Positions 1-10,355 of a stretch of 64,000 bases of DNA are shown one piece after another; the first letter of the stretch is position 1, and every line of letters starts with the position of its first letter. Origin of the DNA: Mesorhizobium tianshanense (GTDB taxonomy: Bacteria > Pseudomonadota > Alphaproteobacteria > Rhizobiales > Rhizobiaceae); the NCBI RefSeq assembly GCF_007830515.1, contig NZ_VLKT01000024.1, positions 50,780 through 114,779 of the forward strand, written 5' to 3'. The notes under the pieces are model-generated. The model was given only the letters and a program-made list of their open reading frames with translations, was not told the DNA's origin and did not search any database. Position numbers and translations under genes: made by a program.

Positions 1-895
1 TTTCCCTGAGGAAGGCGCTCGTGCGGCCCCAGGCGAGATCCGCGGCGTTCTTGTCGTAGCGAGCCGCGGACGTGTCATTGTTGAAAGCATGATTGGCGCC
101 TTCATAGACATAGGCCGTGTACTCGACCTTGGCCGCATCGAGTTCCTTCTTGAAGGCGTCGATACCGGCATTGATGCGGGTGTCGAGCCCGGCATAATGC
201 AACATAAGCGCCGCCTTGATCTTCGGCACATCCTCGGCCTTCGGCTGCATGCCGTAATAGGCGACAGTGGCGACCAGATCGGGCGCGTTGGCAGCCAGCG
301 TGTTCACCGTTCCGCCGCCCCAGCAGAAGCCGACCGCGCCGACCTTGCCGTTGCCATCCTCGTAGCCTTTGAGAAAAGCGACAGTTGCGACCGCATTGGC
401 AACGGTCTGCGCCAGATCGAGCTTGGAAAACTGGTCCCGTGCCTTGTCCTCGTCGGCCGGCGTGCCGCCGAGCGGCGACAGGAAGTCCGGGGCGAGCGCC
501 ACGAACCCTTCCAGCGCCACGCGCCGCGCCACATCGCGTATATGCGGGTTGAGACCCCTGTTCTCATGCACGACGATGACGGTGCCGAGCTTGCCGGACT
601 GGCCGGCTGGCTTGACCAGATAGCCCTTCATCTCGCCACCGCTGCCAGGATAGCTGATGTCCTCGCCCGTCACGCGTGAATCGTCCTCGGCGACGATCGC
701 CGCCCGGGCCGAATTCGCCGCCAGCAGCGGTGCGATCGCAGCGGCCGCGGCACCTGATCCGGCAAGCCTGGTCAACTGTTCCATGAAGCGGCGCCGGTCG
801 AGCGTCAGATGCGTGTATTCGTCATAGGCGTCGATCATCGCCTGGGTGATGGCAGGTCTCGTGACGGCCGGGCTGGCAGGGGTCGATTTTGTCAT
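1..895 (-). CDS. Dienelactone hydrolase family protein, Tat-exported (3' end outside window)
   Basis: An alpha/beta hydrolase of the dienelactone hydrolase family, expected to cleave a lactone or ester outside the cytoplasm. It reads from an ATG at 895 leftward for 298 codons and leaves the window without a stop. The family is usually near this length, so only a few residues should be missing. GAGGAG precedes the start. Residues 34-37 read RRRF followed by an Ala/Gly-rich hydrophobic run ending NSARA, which suggests a twin-arginine signal. GFCWGGG places the nucleophile Cys at about residue 191. A later Asp in HYAGLDTR and the His in GANHAFN complete the expected Cys-Asp-His triad. The physiological substrate cannot be told from the sequence. 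Confidence 0.9.
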   Translation of the reverse strand, partial: MTKSTPASPAVTRPAITQAMIDAYDEYTHLTLDRRRFMEQLTRLAGSGAAAAAIAPLLAANSARAAIVAEDDSRVTGEDISYPGSGGEMKGYLVKPAGQSGKLGTVIVVHENRGLNPHIRDVARRVALEGFVALAPDFLSPLGGTPADEDKARDQFSKLDLAQTVANAVATVAFLKGYEDGNGKVGAVGFCWGGGTVNTLAANAPDLVATVAYYGMQPKAEDVPKIKAALMLHYAGLDTRINAGIDAFKKELDAAKVEYTAYVYEGANHAFNNDTSAARYDKNAADLAWGRTSAFLRE

Positions 896-1117
896 GGCGC
901 TCTCCTCGGCTTCGGGAAACACTCCCGCCGCGCAAGATAGGGCAGAAGCCCACATGGTCCAGTCACGGATGAGTGAGGCCCGGCATGCAACGCGCCCCGC
1001 AACGTCCTCAGAATAATCCAGGAGGACGGCCGTGGCCTTATTCGGCGCCGTCGCCAAAGCCTGTCTGCTGGTGTCGGCATGAAAGCCGTGACGCCATCTC
1101 GGGCTTTAAACGATGCC

Positions 1118-3430
1118 CTACTTCGGCAGCGTATAAGCCATCACATAATCCCCCGGCTTGGTGCCGACCGAGCCATGGCCGCCGGCGACGATGACCACGA
1201 ACTGGCGTCCGTCGGCGACCGTGTAGGTCATCGGCGTCGACTGACCGCCGGCCGGCAGCCGGGTCTGCCAGAGCTGCCTGCCGGTCGTCAGGTCGTAGGC
1301 GCGAAGGTAATCGTCGACCGCGGCGCCCAGGAAAGCGACGCCGCCGGCGGTGATCATCGGCCCACCGATGCCTGGCACGCCGACCTTGAACGGCAGCGGC
1401 AACGGCGTCATGTCGTAGACGGTTCCGTTCCTGTGCTTGTAGACGATCTTGCCGGTCCTGAGATCGGCGCCCGCCACATAGCCCCAGGGCGGCGCCTGGC
1501 AGGGAATGCCGAGCGGCGACAGGAACGGTCCCATCACCACCGCATAGGGCGCGCCCTCGTTGCGGTTCAAGCCTTGCTCGCTGCCGCGCCCCTCGTCCGG
1601 CGGCGGCACCTGGTCGCGCGGAATGAGCTGCGACTTGAACGCCAGATAGGTCGGCATGCCGAACATCACCTGCCGCACCGGATCGACGGCCACGCCGCCC
1701 CAGTTGAAGGTGCCGAAATTACCGGGATAGATCAGCGAGCCCTGAACCGAAGGCGGCGTATAGCGACCCTCGTAGCGAAGGCCCTGGAATTCGATCCGGC
1801 AGGCCAGCTGGTCGAACATGGTGATGCCCCACATGTCGGCGCCAGTCAGCGGCTTTGGATTGAAGCTCAGGTCCGAGGCCGGCTGTGTCGGCGATGTGTG
1901 GTCGCCCTCGATCGCGCCGCCCGGCGCCGGGACTTCGTTGACCGGGACGATCGGCTCGCCGCTGCGCCGGTCGAGCACATAGAGGTCGCCCTGCTTGGTC
2001 GGCCCGACCAGCGCCGGCACCACGCCATTGAGCGTGGTGATGTCGACCAGGGTCGGCTGCGCCGGCACGTCCATGTCCCACAGATCGTGATGCACGGTCT
2101 GCCGCACCCAGCGCAGTTGTCCGGTGGCGAGATCGAGCGCGGTGATCGAGGAGGAGAATTTCTCGACATTGGCGCTGCGCCCCATGCCGAGCTGATCCGG
2201 CGTCTGGTTGCCGAGCGGCACGTAGAGCAGGCCGAGCTTCTCGTCGGCACTCGCCGTCGACCACATGTTGGGCGAGTTGTGGGTATAGGTCTGGCCCGGC
2301 GACAGTGGCGTCGTCTGGTCCGGATTGCCCGAATCCCAGTTCCACACCAGGGCGCCAGTATCGACGTCGAAGGCGCGGATGACGCCTGACGGTTCCTCCG
2401 TCGAATAATTGTCGTTGACCGCGCCGCCGACAATGATCTTGCCGCCTGATATCAGCGGCGCCGAAGTCGAATAGTAATAGCCCGACTTCGGATAGGGCAT
2501 GTTGGCGAGCAGGTTCAGCGTGCCGCCTTCGGCGAATGCGGGACAAACCTGGCCATTCGCGGCGTCGAGCGCGATCAATCGCGCGTCGGATGTCGGCAGA
2601 TAAACGCGGGCCGCGCAAGGTTGGCCAGCGGCGATCTTGGCATCCGCATAATAGGACACGCCGCGGCAGGTCTGATGCTGGCGATCCTTGTCCAGCTTGA
2701 CCTGTGGATCGTAGCGCCACTTCTCCTTGCCGGTCGCGGCGTCGATGGCGATGGCGAAATTATGCGGCGTACAGATGTAGAGCGTATCGGCGACCTTCAG
2801 CGGCGTCACCTGATAGGTCGTCTCGCCGACATCGTCGGGCCCCTTCACGTCGCCGGTGCGGTAGGTCCAGGCCGGCTGCAAATTGGCGACGTTGTCTGAT
2901 GTGATCTGGTCGAGCGGCGAATAGCGCTGGCCGTACTGCGTGCGGCCGTAATAGTGCCATTCGCCGGCGGGTACATTGCCGCCGAGATCGGCGGTCGGCG
3001 TGATCTCGTCGGCGTTGAGTTGGCCGGCAATATCCTTCGGATCGGCGGTCATCGAATAGCCGGCGACGCCGAGCGAGGCCAGCACCGCCAGGATCAGCGG
3101 CGCCCGACCGTCTGGGCCGGTGAGACCCCGCCTCGCCCATGGCGTCAGCAACCACAACGCGACAAGGACGATGATGCCGCCGCGCGGGCCGAGTTCCCAC
3201 CAGTCGAAGCCTGTCTCCCAGACCGCCCAGCCAAGCGTGCCGATGACGATTGCCGCGTAGAGCCACAGCGCCATCGACTTGCGCCTGTAGAGCAGCCAGG
3301 CGGCAACGAGGAAGGCGATGCCGGCAATGACATAGTACCAGCTGCCGCCCAGCGAAGCTAACCAGATGCCGCCGCCGCCGAGCACCAGGCCAATGATGAA
3401 GAGGATGAGGGAGGTGATGACGACCGCCAA
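1118..3430 (-). CDS. gcd: Membrane-bound PQQ-dependent glucose/quinate/shikimate-type dehydrogenase
   Basis: A quinoprotein dehydrogenase that oxidises glucose or a related polyol/sugar acid in the periplasm and passes electrons to ubiquinone. The first about 130 residues form four or five hydrophobic segments, followed by the PQQ beta-propeller domain (for example GEWHYYGRTQYGQRYSPL and repeated WxxxTGxxxW-like blades), as in membrane glucose dehydrogenases. An open frame extends upstream to 3496, but an AAGGAG at 3438-3443 sits 7 nt before a TTG at 3430, giving MAVVITSLILF and 770 aa; I chose that start. Glucose versus quinate or shikimate specificity is not resolved. No pqq biosynthesis genes lie in this window. 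Confidence 0.9.
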   Translation of the reverse strand: MAVVITSLILFIIGLVLGGGGIWLASLGGSWYYVIAGIAFLVAAWLLYRRKSMALWLYAAIVIGTLGWAVWETGFDWWELGPRGGIIVLVALWLLTPWARRGLTGPDGRAPLILAVLASLGVAGYSMTADPKDIAGQLNADEITPTADLGGNVPAGEWHYYGRTQYGQRYSPLDQITSDNVANLQPAWTYRTGDVKGPDDVGETTYQVTPLKVADTLYICTPHNFAIAIDAATGKEKWRYDPQVKLDKDRQHQTCRGVSYYADAKIAAGQPCAARVYLPTSDARLIALDAANGQVCPAFAEGGTLNLLANMPYPKSGYYYSTSAPLISGGKIIVGGAVNDNYSTEEPSGVIRAFDVDTGALVWNWDSGNPDQTTPLSPGQTYTHNSPNMWSTASADEKLGLLYVPLGNQTPDQLGMGRSANVEKFSSSITALDLATGQLRWVRQTVHHDLWDMDVPAQPTLVDITTLNGVVPALVGPTKQGDLYVLDRRSGEPIVPVNEVPAPGGAIEGDHTSPTQPASDLSFNPKPLTGADMWGITMFDQLACRIEFQGLRYEGRYTPPSVQGSLIYPGNFGTFNWGGVAVDPVRQVMFGMPTYLAFKSQLIPRDQVPPPDEGRGSEQGLNRNEGAPYAVVMGPFLSPLGIPCQAPPWGYVAGADLRTGKIVYKHRNGTVYDMTPLPLPFKVGVPGIGGPMITAGGVAFLGAAVDDYLRAYDLTTGRQLWQTRLPAGGQSTPMTYTVADGRQFVVIVAGGHGSVGTKPGDYVMAYTLPK

Positions 3431-3648
3431 GACGATGCTCCTTCGACTGGTGCGCTCCGCGACACGCCCATGGGCAACCCCGCATTGCGCTCCCACCCCG
3501 ACGCAACTTTCTCCGGCCCGCTGAGCCTGTCAAGCAGGCCCGGCGCCATAGGTTGTGTGCTACCGGATTTACAGGTCCCCGGCGTGGATCGAGAACAAAA
3601 CGGAGACACTTCTGGCCTTTCGCCGCCGAATCACTACATTCGGGGGCA

Positions 3649-6405
3649 ATGTCCGGCTTTTCGGAAGACATGCCCTTTTTTGACGAACCGAATGCGCGGC
3701 CCCCGGCCCCGTCCGGCATCGCCGCGCGCGCCATGGCTGCCCGCAGCGGCCACAACAATGCGCCCGACTATCTGAACGGCCTTAATCCCGAACAGCGGCT
3801 GGCGGTGGAAACCACCGAGGGTCCGGTTCTGGTGCTGGCCGGCGCCGGCACCGGCAAGACGCGCGTCTTGACCACCCGCATCGCCCACATCCTCGCCACC
3901 GGCAAGGCATTCCCGTCGCAGATCCTCGCTGTCACCTTCACCAACAAGGCGGCGCGCGAGATGAAGCAGCGCATCGGCCTGCTAGTAGGCGAGAAGATCG
4001 AGGGCATGCCGTGGCTCGGCACCTTCCACTCGATTGGCGTGAAGCTGCTTCGCAGACACGCCGAGCTTGCCGGGCTCAAATCCGACTTCACCATTCTCGA
4101 CACCGACGACGTCGTGCGGCTGATCAAGCAGCTCATCCAGGCCGAAGGGCTGGACGACAAGCGCTGGCCGGCCAAGCAGTTCGCCCAGATGATCGACGGC
4201 TGGAAGAACAAAGGGCTTGGCCCCGCCGACATTCCCGAGGGCGACGCCCGCGCCTTCGCCAACGGCAAGGGTCGCGAGCTCTACAAGGCCTATCAGGAGC
4301 GGCTGAAGACGCTGAACGCCTGCGACTTCGGCGATCTTCTGTGCCACCCGATCCGCATCTTCCGCGCCAATCCGGACGTGCTGAAGGAATATCACAAGCG
4401 CTTCCGCTACATCCTCGTCGACGAATATCAGGACACCAACACCGCGCAGTACATGTGGCTGCGCCTGCTGGCGCAGCGGCCGGAAGGAGCGGGCAAGAGC
4501 GCCGGCGCAGGAGGCAAGCCAGTCTCCCCCCATGTGGGGGAGATGTCCGGCAGGACAGAGGGGGGCGCGCAAGATCGCGGCGCCTCCAAGGATCACAATG
4601 GAAATGCCGGCGGGACAGCGCCCCCCTCTGTCGGCTCCGCCGACATCTCCCCCACAAGGGGGGAGATTGGGCACTCTTCGGCCGAAACCCGCGCCACCGT
4701 AAATATCTGCTGCGTCGGCGACGACGACCAATCCATCTATGGCTGGCGCGGGGCCGAGGTCGACAACATCCTGCGCTTCGACAAGGATTTTCCCGGCGCC
4801 ACCATCATAAGGCTGGAGCGCAACTACCGCTCGACCGCGCACATACTTGGCACCGCCTCCCACCTCATCGCCCACAATGAGGGCCGCTTCGGCAAAACGC
4901 TGTTCACCGAAAAAATCGCCGAGGACGACGAGAAGGTGCATGTCCATGCCGCCTGGGATTCCGAGGAGGAGGCCCGCGCCGTCGGCGAGACCATCGAGGC
5001 CTACCAGCGCCCAGATAAACAAGGAAATCGGCACAATCTCAACGACATGGCCATTCTGGTCCGCGCGTCCTTCCAGATGCGCGAGTTCGAGGACCGTTTC
5101 GTCACGCTCGGCCTCAACTATCGCGTCATCGGCGGCCCGCGCTTCTACGAACGCCTCGAAATTCGCGATGCGCTGGCCTTCTTCCGCGTCGTCGCGCAAG
5201 GCGCCGACGACCTCGCCTTCGAGCGCATCGTCAACGTGCCGAAGCGCGGGCTTGGCGAAGCCACCATCCGCCAGATCCACGACACGGCGCGCGCGCTCCG
5301 CATCCCGATGCTGGAGGCCGCGGAAAAACTCGCCGAGAGCGACGAGTTGAAGCCGAAGCCACGCGCCGCACTGCGCGAGGTCGCCGCCAATTTCGAGCGC
5401 TGGCAGAAGGCGCTGGAAACCACGCCGCACACCGAGCTTGCCGAGACCATCCTGGAAGAGAGCGGCTACACCGACATGTGGAAGAACGACCGCTCGGTGG
5501 AAGCGCCGGGACGGCTGGAGAATTTGAAGGAACTGATCCGCTCCATGGAGGAGTATGAATCGCTGCGCTCCTTCCTCGAGCATGTCGCACTGGTGATGGA
5601 CGCCGAGCAGAACGCCGAGCTCGACGCCGTCAACATCATGACGCTGCATTCGGCCAAGGGCCTCGAATTCGAGACCGTTTTTCTCCCCGGCTGGGAGGAA
5701 GGCCTGTTTCCGCACCAGCGCGCCCTCGACGAGGGCGGCCGCTCCGGGCTGGAGGAAGAACGGCGGCTGGCCTATGTCGGCCTGACCCGCGCCAAGAAGA
5801 ACCTGCACCTCTGGTTCGTTTCCAACCGCCGCATCCACGGCCTGTGGCAATCGACCATACCGTCGCGCTTCCTCGAGGAACTGCCGGAAGCTCATGTCGA
5901 TGTCGCCGAGAGCGGCAACAGCTATGGCGGCTACGGCAATTCCTATGGCGGCGGTTCCTTTGCGTCCGGCCGTGGCGGCAGGCAGAACCCTTACGGCGCC
6001 TCGCGCTTCGACAACGTTGGCGGCAATACAGACGGCGAGAAATCCGGCGCCTTCTCCAACACCTATGCGACGCCGGGCTGGCAGCGCGCGCAGCAGAATC
6101 GCACCGAAGCCACCGACCGCAACTGGGGCTCGCGCTCCGGCCATCAGGTCGAGCGCATCGGCTACGGCGAGACCGACAGTGGCTATGGCGCCGGCCGCAC
6201 CAGCGTCAAAGGCCGCACCATCGACGGCGAGCTGGTCGCCAAATCGGTCGCCGACACACCGTCGGCCTTCAGCGTCGGCGACCGCGTCTTCCACCAGAAA
6301 TTCGGCAACGGCAACATATCGGCCATCGACGGCAACAAGCTGACCATCGACTTCGACAAGGCCGGCCAGAAACGCGTGCTGGATGGGTTTGTCACCGGGG
6401 TGTGA
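3649..6405 (+). CDS. uvrD: UvrD/PcrA-type ATP-dependent DNA helicase with in-frame repeat insertion
   Basis: Superfamily 1 3'-5' helicase acting in nucleotide excision and mismatch repair or replication restart. Visible motifs: Walker A AGAGTGKTR, motif Ia TFTNKAAREM, Walker B VDEYQDTN, motif III VGDDDQSIYGWRGA, motif V MTLHSAKGLEF and motif VI YVGLTRAKK. ATG at 3649 gives 918 aa; the open frame reaches back to 3553, but upstream residues do not look like helicase. Residues about 280-350 hold a 70-aa stretch encoded by a 152-bp palindromic repeat, between the DEYQDTN and VGDDDQS motifs. After the helicase core a Gly/Tyr/Ser-rich tail of about 100 residues leads to a C-terminal VGDRVFHQKFGNG domain like that of PcrA, known to contact RNA polymerase. 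Confidence 0.93.
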   Translation: MSGFSEDMPFFDEPNARPPAPSGIAARAMAARSGHNNAPDYLNGLNPEQRLAVETTEGPVLVLAGAGTGKTRVLTTRIAHILATGKAFPSQILAVTFTNKAAREMKQRIGLLVGEKIEGMPWLGTFHSIGVKLLRRHAELAGLKSDFTILDTDDVVRLIKQLIQAEGLDDKRWPAKQFAQMIDGWKNKGLGPADIPEGDARAFANGKGRELYKAYQERLKTLNACDFGDLLCHPIRIFRANPDVLKEYHKRFRYILVDEYQDTNTAQYMWLRLLAQRPEGAGKSAGAGGKPVSPHVGEMSGRTEGGAQDRGASKDHNGNAGGTAPPSVGSADISPTRGEIGHSSAETRATVNICCVGDDDQSIYGWRGAEVDNILRFDKDFPGATIIRLERNYRSTAHILGTASHLIAHNEGRFGKTLFTEKIAEDDEKVHVHAAWDSEEEARAVGETIEAYQRPDKQGNRHNLNDMAILVRASFQMREFEDRFVTLGLNYRVIGGPRFYERLEIRDALAFFRVVAQGADDLAFERIVNVPKRGLGEATIRQIHDTARALRIPMLEAAEKLAESDELKPKPRAALREVAANFERWQKALETTPHTELAETILEESGYTDMWKNDRSVEAPGRLENLKELIRSMEEYESLRSFLEHVALVMDAEQNAELDAVNIMTLHSAKGLEFETVFLPGWEEGLFPHQRALDEGGRSGLEEERRLAYVGLTRAKKNLHLWFVSNRRIHGLWQSTIPSRFLEELPEAHVDVAESGNSYGGYGNSYGGGSFASGRGGRQNPYGASRFDNVGGNTDGEKSGAFSNTYATPGWQRAQQNRTEATDRNWGSRSGHQVERIGYGETDSGYGAGRTSVKGRTIDGELVAKSVADTPSAFSVGDRVFHQKFGNGNISAIDGNKLTIDFDKAGQKRVLDGFVTGV
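4519..4670. repeat. Composite palindromic repeat inserted in frame in the helicase gene
   Basis: Two nearly identical modules of about 50 bp face each other around a 50-bp centre. Each module has a stem-loop CTCCCCC...GGGGGAG, a second small stem-loop (TGTCC..GGACA on the left, TGTCGGC..GCCGACA on the right) and a terminal GAGGGGGGCGC. The left module starts at 4519 and the right module, read in reverse complement, ends at 4670. The design matches the mosaic palindromic repeats common between genes in rhizobia, but here it is translated without a stop or frameshift. Confidence 0.8.
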
Positions 6406-6414
6406 GCGCCACCC

Positions 6415-7463
6415 TCACCGATACCGCGCCTGGTTCCACTTATGGCCGAGCAGCGACAGAATGATGATCAGCCCGTTGAAGAACTGGACGTAGAAGCCGC
6501 TCAGGCCCGCCGCCACCACGCCGGTCTGGATGAACGACACGGTAACCGCGCCGATGGCGCCGCCGACGACGGTGCCGACGCCGCCCCAGGTCGGGGTGCC
6601 GCCGACGAACACCGATGCCAGCACCGGCAGCAGGTAGCCGTCGCCGGCCGTCGGCCACCAGGTGAAGTTGATCATCACCGAGAACGTGCCGGCGATCGCC
6701 GCGCCGATGCCGACGAAGACGAACACTTTCACGCGCACGCGCTTGACGTCGATGCCCATCTGCTGGGCGCTGTCGGGATTGTCGCCGACCACCTTCACCT
6801 GCGCGCCGAAGCGATGCCTGTTGTAGAGCAGCGCCGACAGCACGACGAAGCCGATCGCCCAGAATATCTGCACCGGGATGCCGTAGAGCTGGCTGGAGAA
6901 GATCTTGTAGGCCCAGCTGTCGGCAAGGCTGGTCAGCGCCGTCGACTTGCCTTCGTTGATGATCTGTATCAGGCCGCGCAGCAGGAAGTTCATGCCGAGC
7001 GTGGCGATCAGCGACGACAGCCCGCCATAGACGACCAGCGACCCGACGAGGAAACCGAGCAGCGTGCCCGTTGCAATGGCGGCAGCGATGCCGAGGAATG
7101 GATCGTAGCCGGCCTGCACCACCAGCGCGAACACCCATGAGGCAAAACCCATCGTCGCCGGAAACGACAGGTCGATCTCGCCGCAGGTGACGACGAAGAC
7201 CAGCGGCACCACCACGAAAAGCGCTACCGGCAGCGTGGTCAGCACCGAACTGTAGAGATACCAGGTGGTGAAGACGGTCGGATTGGCGGTCATGAACACC
7301 GCCATCATGACGATGAACACGGCAAGCGTGCCGAGCGCGGCGCGGTTGGCGAGGATGAAGCCGCGCATCCAGTTGTCGGATGGGTGTTTCCACTCTTTCC
7401 GGGAATTGCCGGGACCGGAAATGCCGGCGGACGGCTCGTGCAGATCGGGCTCCATTGTCTTGC

Positions 7464-7467
<4 letters not shown>
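6415..7467 (-). CDS. Sugar ABC transporter permease (RbsC/FrcC-like)
   Basis: Inner-membrane permease of a carbohydrate uptake ABC transporter of the ribose/fructose class (BPD_transp_2 family). The 350-aa protein has a polar N-terminus of about 45 residues and then roughly nine to ten hydrophobic segments, including the conserved-type CGEIDLSFPATMGFASW and a late FVGGTPTWGGVGTVVGGAIGA. Its ATG overlaps the stop of the ATPase gene by 4 bp (ATGA), so it is translationally coupled as the last gene of the operon oxidoreductase-isomerase-binding protein-ATPase-permease. It ends 9 bp from the stop of the convergent helicase gene. The substrate is unknown. Confidence 0.9.
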
Positions 7468-8261
<794 letters not shown>

Positions 8262-8325
8262 GGCGATCCTCGCTTGGTTCCGGCTGCCGGCCGGGTCCAC
8301 CCGACCGGCATGCCGTGGTTACGGG

Positions 8326-9339
8326 TCAGCGCAGCGCCTGCTTGGCGAGCTCGGCGACGATCTCGTAATTGTCAGGCGTGACAAAGCCGGCGCCGGTGTC
8401 GACATTCATCGGCGCCAGCCCCAGCACCACCTGCTGGCAGAGGCTGAGGATCGGCAGATAACCCTGCAGGAACGGCTGCTGGTCGGCCGTCAGCTGCACC
8501 CAGCCGCCCTTGAAGCCCTCGACGATCTGCGGGCTGGTGTCGAAGCCGAAGTTGAAGATATCGCCCGGCTTCCTGCCCGCCGCCTGCATGTAAGTCGGGA
8601 CGTTGCCAAGCATCTGTCCGCCGGGATAGCCGACCGCCTTGACGTCCGGATTGTTGAGCAGTGCTGCGGTGATCACCGGAATGGCCAGGTTGGGGTCGGA
8701 CGCCCATTCGCCGCTTGGCGGCGATGAAAGCTGGATGACCTCGACGCCCGCCTCTTTCAGGGCTGCGACCGTGCCGCGCTCACGCGCGCCGCGGCTCTCG
8801 TTCTCGAACGGGCCGATCATGATCGCTTTGTCGCCGGCCTTGAGCCCGGCCAGCTTGAACGCCTCGGCGCCGAGCGCGCGGCCCTGCTCTTCCTGTTGGG
8901 CGCCGACATAGCCGCCGCCGAACGCCGCCGTGACCTTCGGCACAGGCACGTTCTGGTACATCATCCTGATGCCGTCCTTGTGCGCCTGTTCGGCCAGCGG
9001 CATGATCGAGGCATCGCCCGGGTGGCCCATCATGGCGATGCCGCCGGGCTTGACCGCGACAGCCTCGCGCAATTGCTGCACCATCTTCTCGACATCCCAC
9101 TGGGAAAAGATGTAGTCGACCTTCGGCCCGAGATCGGCCTCGGCCTGCTTGGCGCCATTGTAGACGATGGTGCCGAAGGCGTCGCCCTCGGCGCCGCCGA
9201 CGAAGAAGCGGATGTGGACGTCCTTGCACCATTTTGCATCGAGCGCCTGGGCGGGCAAGGTGGAGATTGCGGCGGCGAGCGCCGTGGCGGCCGCCACGAC
9301 GGTCGAGCGCAGAACTGTCCTTCTCATCGTGATGCTCAT
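8326..9339 (-). CDS. Sugar ABC transporter substrate-binding protein
   Basis: Periplasmic binding protein (Peripla_BP_4, ribose/galactose-like) that delivers a sugar to the adjacent permease. ATG at 9339 follows GGGAGGA and gives 337 aa; an ATG four codons later (MRRTVLRS) is possible. The N-terminus RRTVLRSTVVAAATALAAAISTLPAQA is a Sec-type signal peptide with cleavage near AQA-LDAKW. The mature part begins with VHIRFFVGGAEGDAF and has the bilobal-type VKPGGIAMMGHPGDAS and VKAVGYPGGQMLG segments. The ligand is not identifiable; the flanking isomerase and oxidoreductase suggest a sugar or polyol. Confidence 0.9.
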   Translation of the reverse strand: MSITMRRTVLRSTVVAAATALAAAISTLPAQALDAKWCKDVHIRFFVGGAEGDAFGTIVYNGAKQAEADLGPKVDYIFSQWDVEKMVQQLREAVAVKPGGIAMMGHPGDASIMPLAEQAHKDGIRMMYQNVPVPKVTAAFGGGYVGAQQEEQGRALGAEAFKLAGLKAGDKAIMIGPFENESRGARERGTVAALKEAGVEVIQLSSPPSGEWASDPNLAIPVITAALLNNPDVKAVGYPGGQMLGNVPTYMQAAGRKPGDIFNFGFDTSPQIVEGFKGGWVQLTADQQPFLQGYLPILSLCQQVVLGLAPMNVDTGAGFVTPDNYEIVAELAKQALR

Positions 9340-9443
9340 GCACTTATCCTCCCTTTGTTCCCTCGCAAGCCGAGGGTTTTCGACGAATGCTTCGGCTTCT
9401 CGCCGCAATGCTCCGCTAGCCGGCTCCTCCCGCCGGCCCATCC

Positions 9444-10355
9444 TCACGCCGGGTTCGGCAGGTAGGTCGCACCTCCCCGGCACTGTTTGAGATAGTCCAG
9501 CGCCCGCGCTTGGCCCGTGATCTCGAGATCGCCGCGATAGACCGGGTCGTGCCAGCCCTCGATGTCGATCGCGCCCTTGTAGCCGGCCAGCCGCAATTCG
9601 CTGATCACCCGCGTCCAGTCGCTGTCGCCGAAGCCCGGCGTGCGCATTTGCACGAATGGCAGCCGGCCGAACACGCCATGCTCGCGGATCACGTCCCAGC
9701 GCACGGTCGCGTCCTTGCCGTGGACATGGAAGATGCGCGGCGCCCATTTGCGGATCTGCGGGATCGGATCGATCAGGTAGACGAGCTGGTGGCAGGGCTC
9801 CCATTCCAGGCCGAGATTGTCGTCGGGCAATTCGTTGAACATCAGCTCCCAGGCGTCCGGATTGTGGGCGATGTTCCAGTCGCCATCGGCCCAGTTGCCG
9901 TCCATGGCGCAGTTCTCGAAGGCGATGCGCACGCCCTTGTCGGCGGCGCGCTTGGCCAGCGGTCCCCAGACCTCGCGGAAGCGCGGCAGGCTGTCGGGCA
10001 ACGGCTTGCCGCGGATGCGGCCGGTGAAGCCGCTCACCATCGAGGTGCCGAACAGATGCGCGTTGTCGATGGCCGTTTCCCAGGCGTGAAGCACGCCGCG
10101 ATCGACATCGCCGCTTTCCAGCGGATTGCCGAAGACGCCGAGCGAGGAGACAATGACATCAGCGTCGCCGATCGCCTCGCGGATCTGACCGGCAAGGCGC
10201 GGAAGGTCCTTGCCGGCCAGCGTCTGCCAGAAGAAGGGCTGGATGCTCTCGAAGCCGAGCGGCAGGATCGCCTTGATATAGGCGGCCGGGTCGTCGAGAT
10301 TGGCCCGCACCATGGTGCCGATCCTGATGTCGAGAAGCGGGTTTGGCATCGTCAT
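9444..10355 (-). CDS. Sugar phosphate isomerase/epimerase family protein (xylose-isomerase-like TIM barrel)
   Basis: AP endonuclease family 2 / xylose isomerase-like TIM-barrel protein of 303 aa. Metal-binding style segments are visible: IAFENCAMDG, LGLEWEPCHQ, IFHVHGKDA and GAIDIEGWHDP, where Glu, Asp and His residues would hold the catalytic metal. It probably epimerises or isomerises the sugar oxidised by the upstream gene. The first ATG (10355) overlaps the stop of that gene by 4 bp; a second ATG at 10349 sits 6 nt behind GGAAGG and is an equally good start. Substrate unknown. Confidence 0.85.
   Translation of the reverse strand: MTMPNPLLDIRIGTMVRANLDDPAAYIKAILPLGFESIQPFFWQTLAGKDLPRLAGQIREAIGDADVIVSSLGVFGNPLESGDVDRGVLHAWETAIDNAHLFGTSMVSGFTGRIRGKPLPDSLPRFREVWGPLAKRAADKGVRIAFENCAMDGNWADGDWNIAHNPDAWELMFNELPDDNLGLEWEPCHQLVYLIDPIPQIRKWAPRIFHVHGKDATVRWDVIREHGVFGRLPFVQMRTPGFGDSDWTRVISELRLAGYKGAIDIEGWHDPVYRGDLEITGQARALDYLKQCRGGATYLPNPA

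Noticed and set aside
3586..3610. Possible LexA (SOS) box before uvrD
   Set aside because: GAAC followed after 7 nt by AGAC instead of GAAC; the second half does not match the alphaproteobacterial GAAC-N7-GAAC consensus well enough.
3982..6294. Open frame of 770 codons on the minus strand
   Set aside because: Antisense to the uvrD helicase, no recognisable domain or Shine-Dalgarno.
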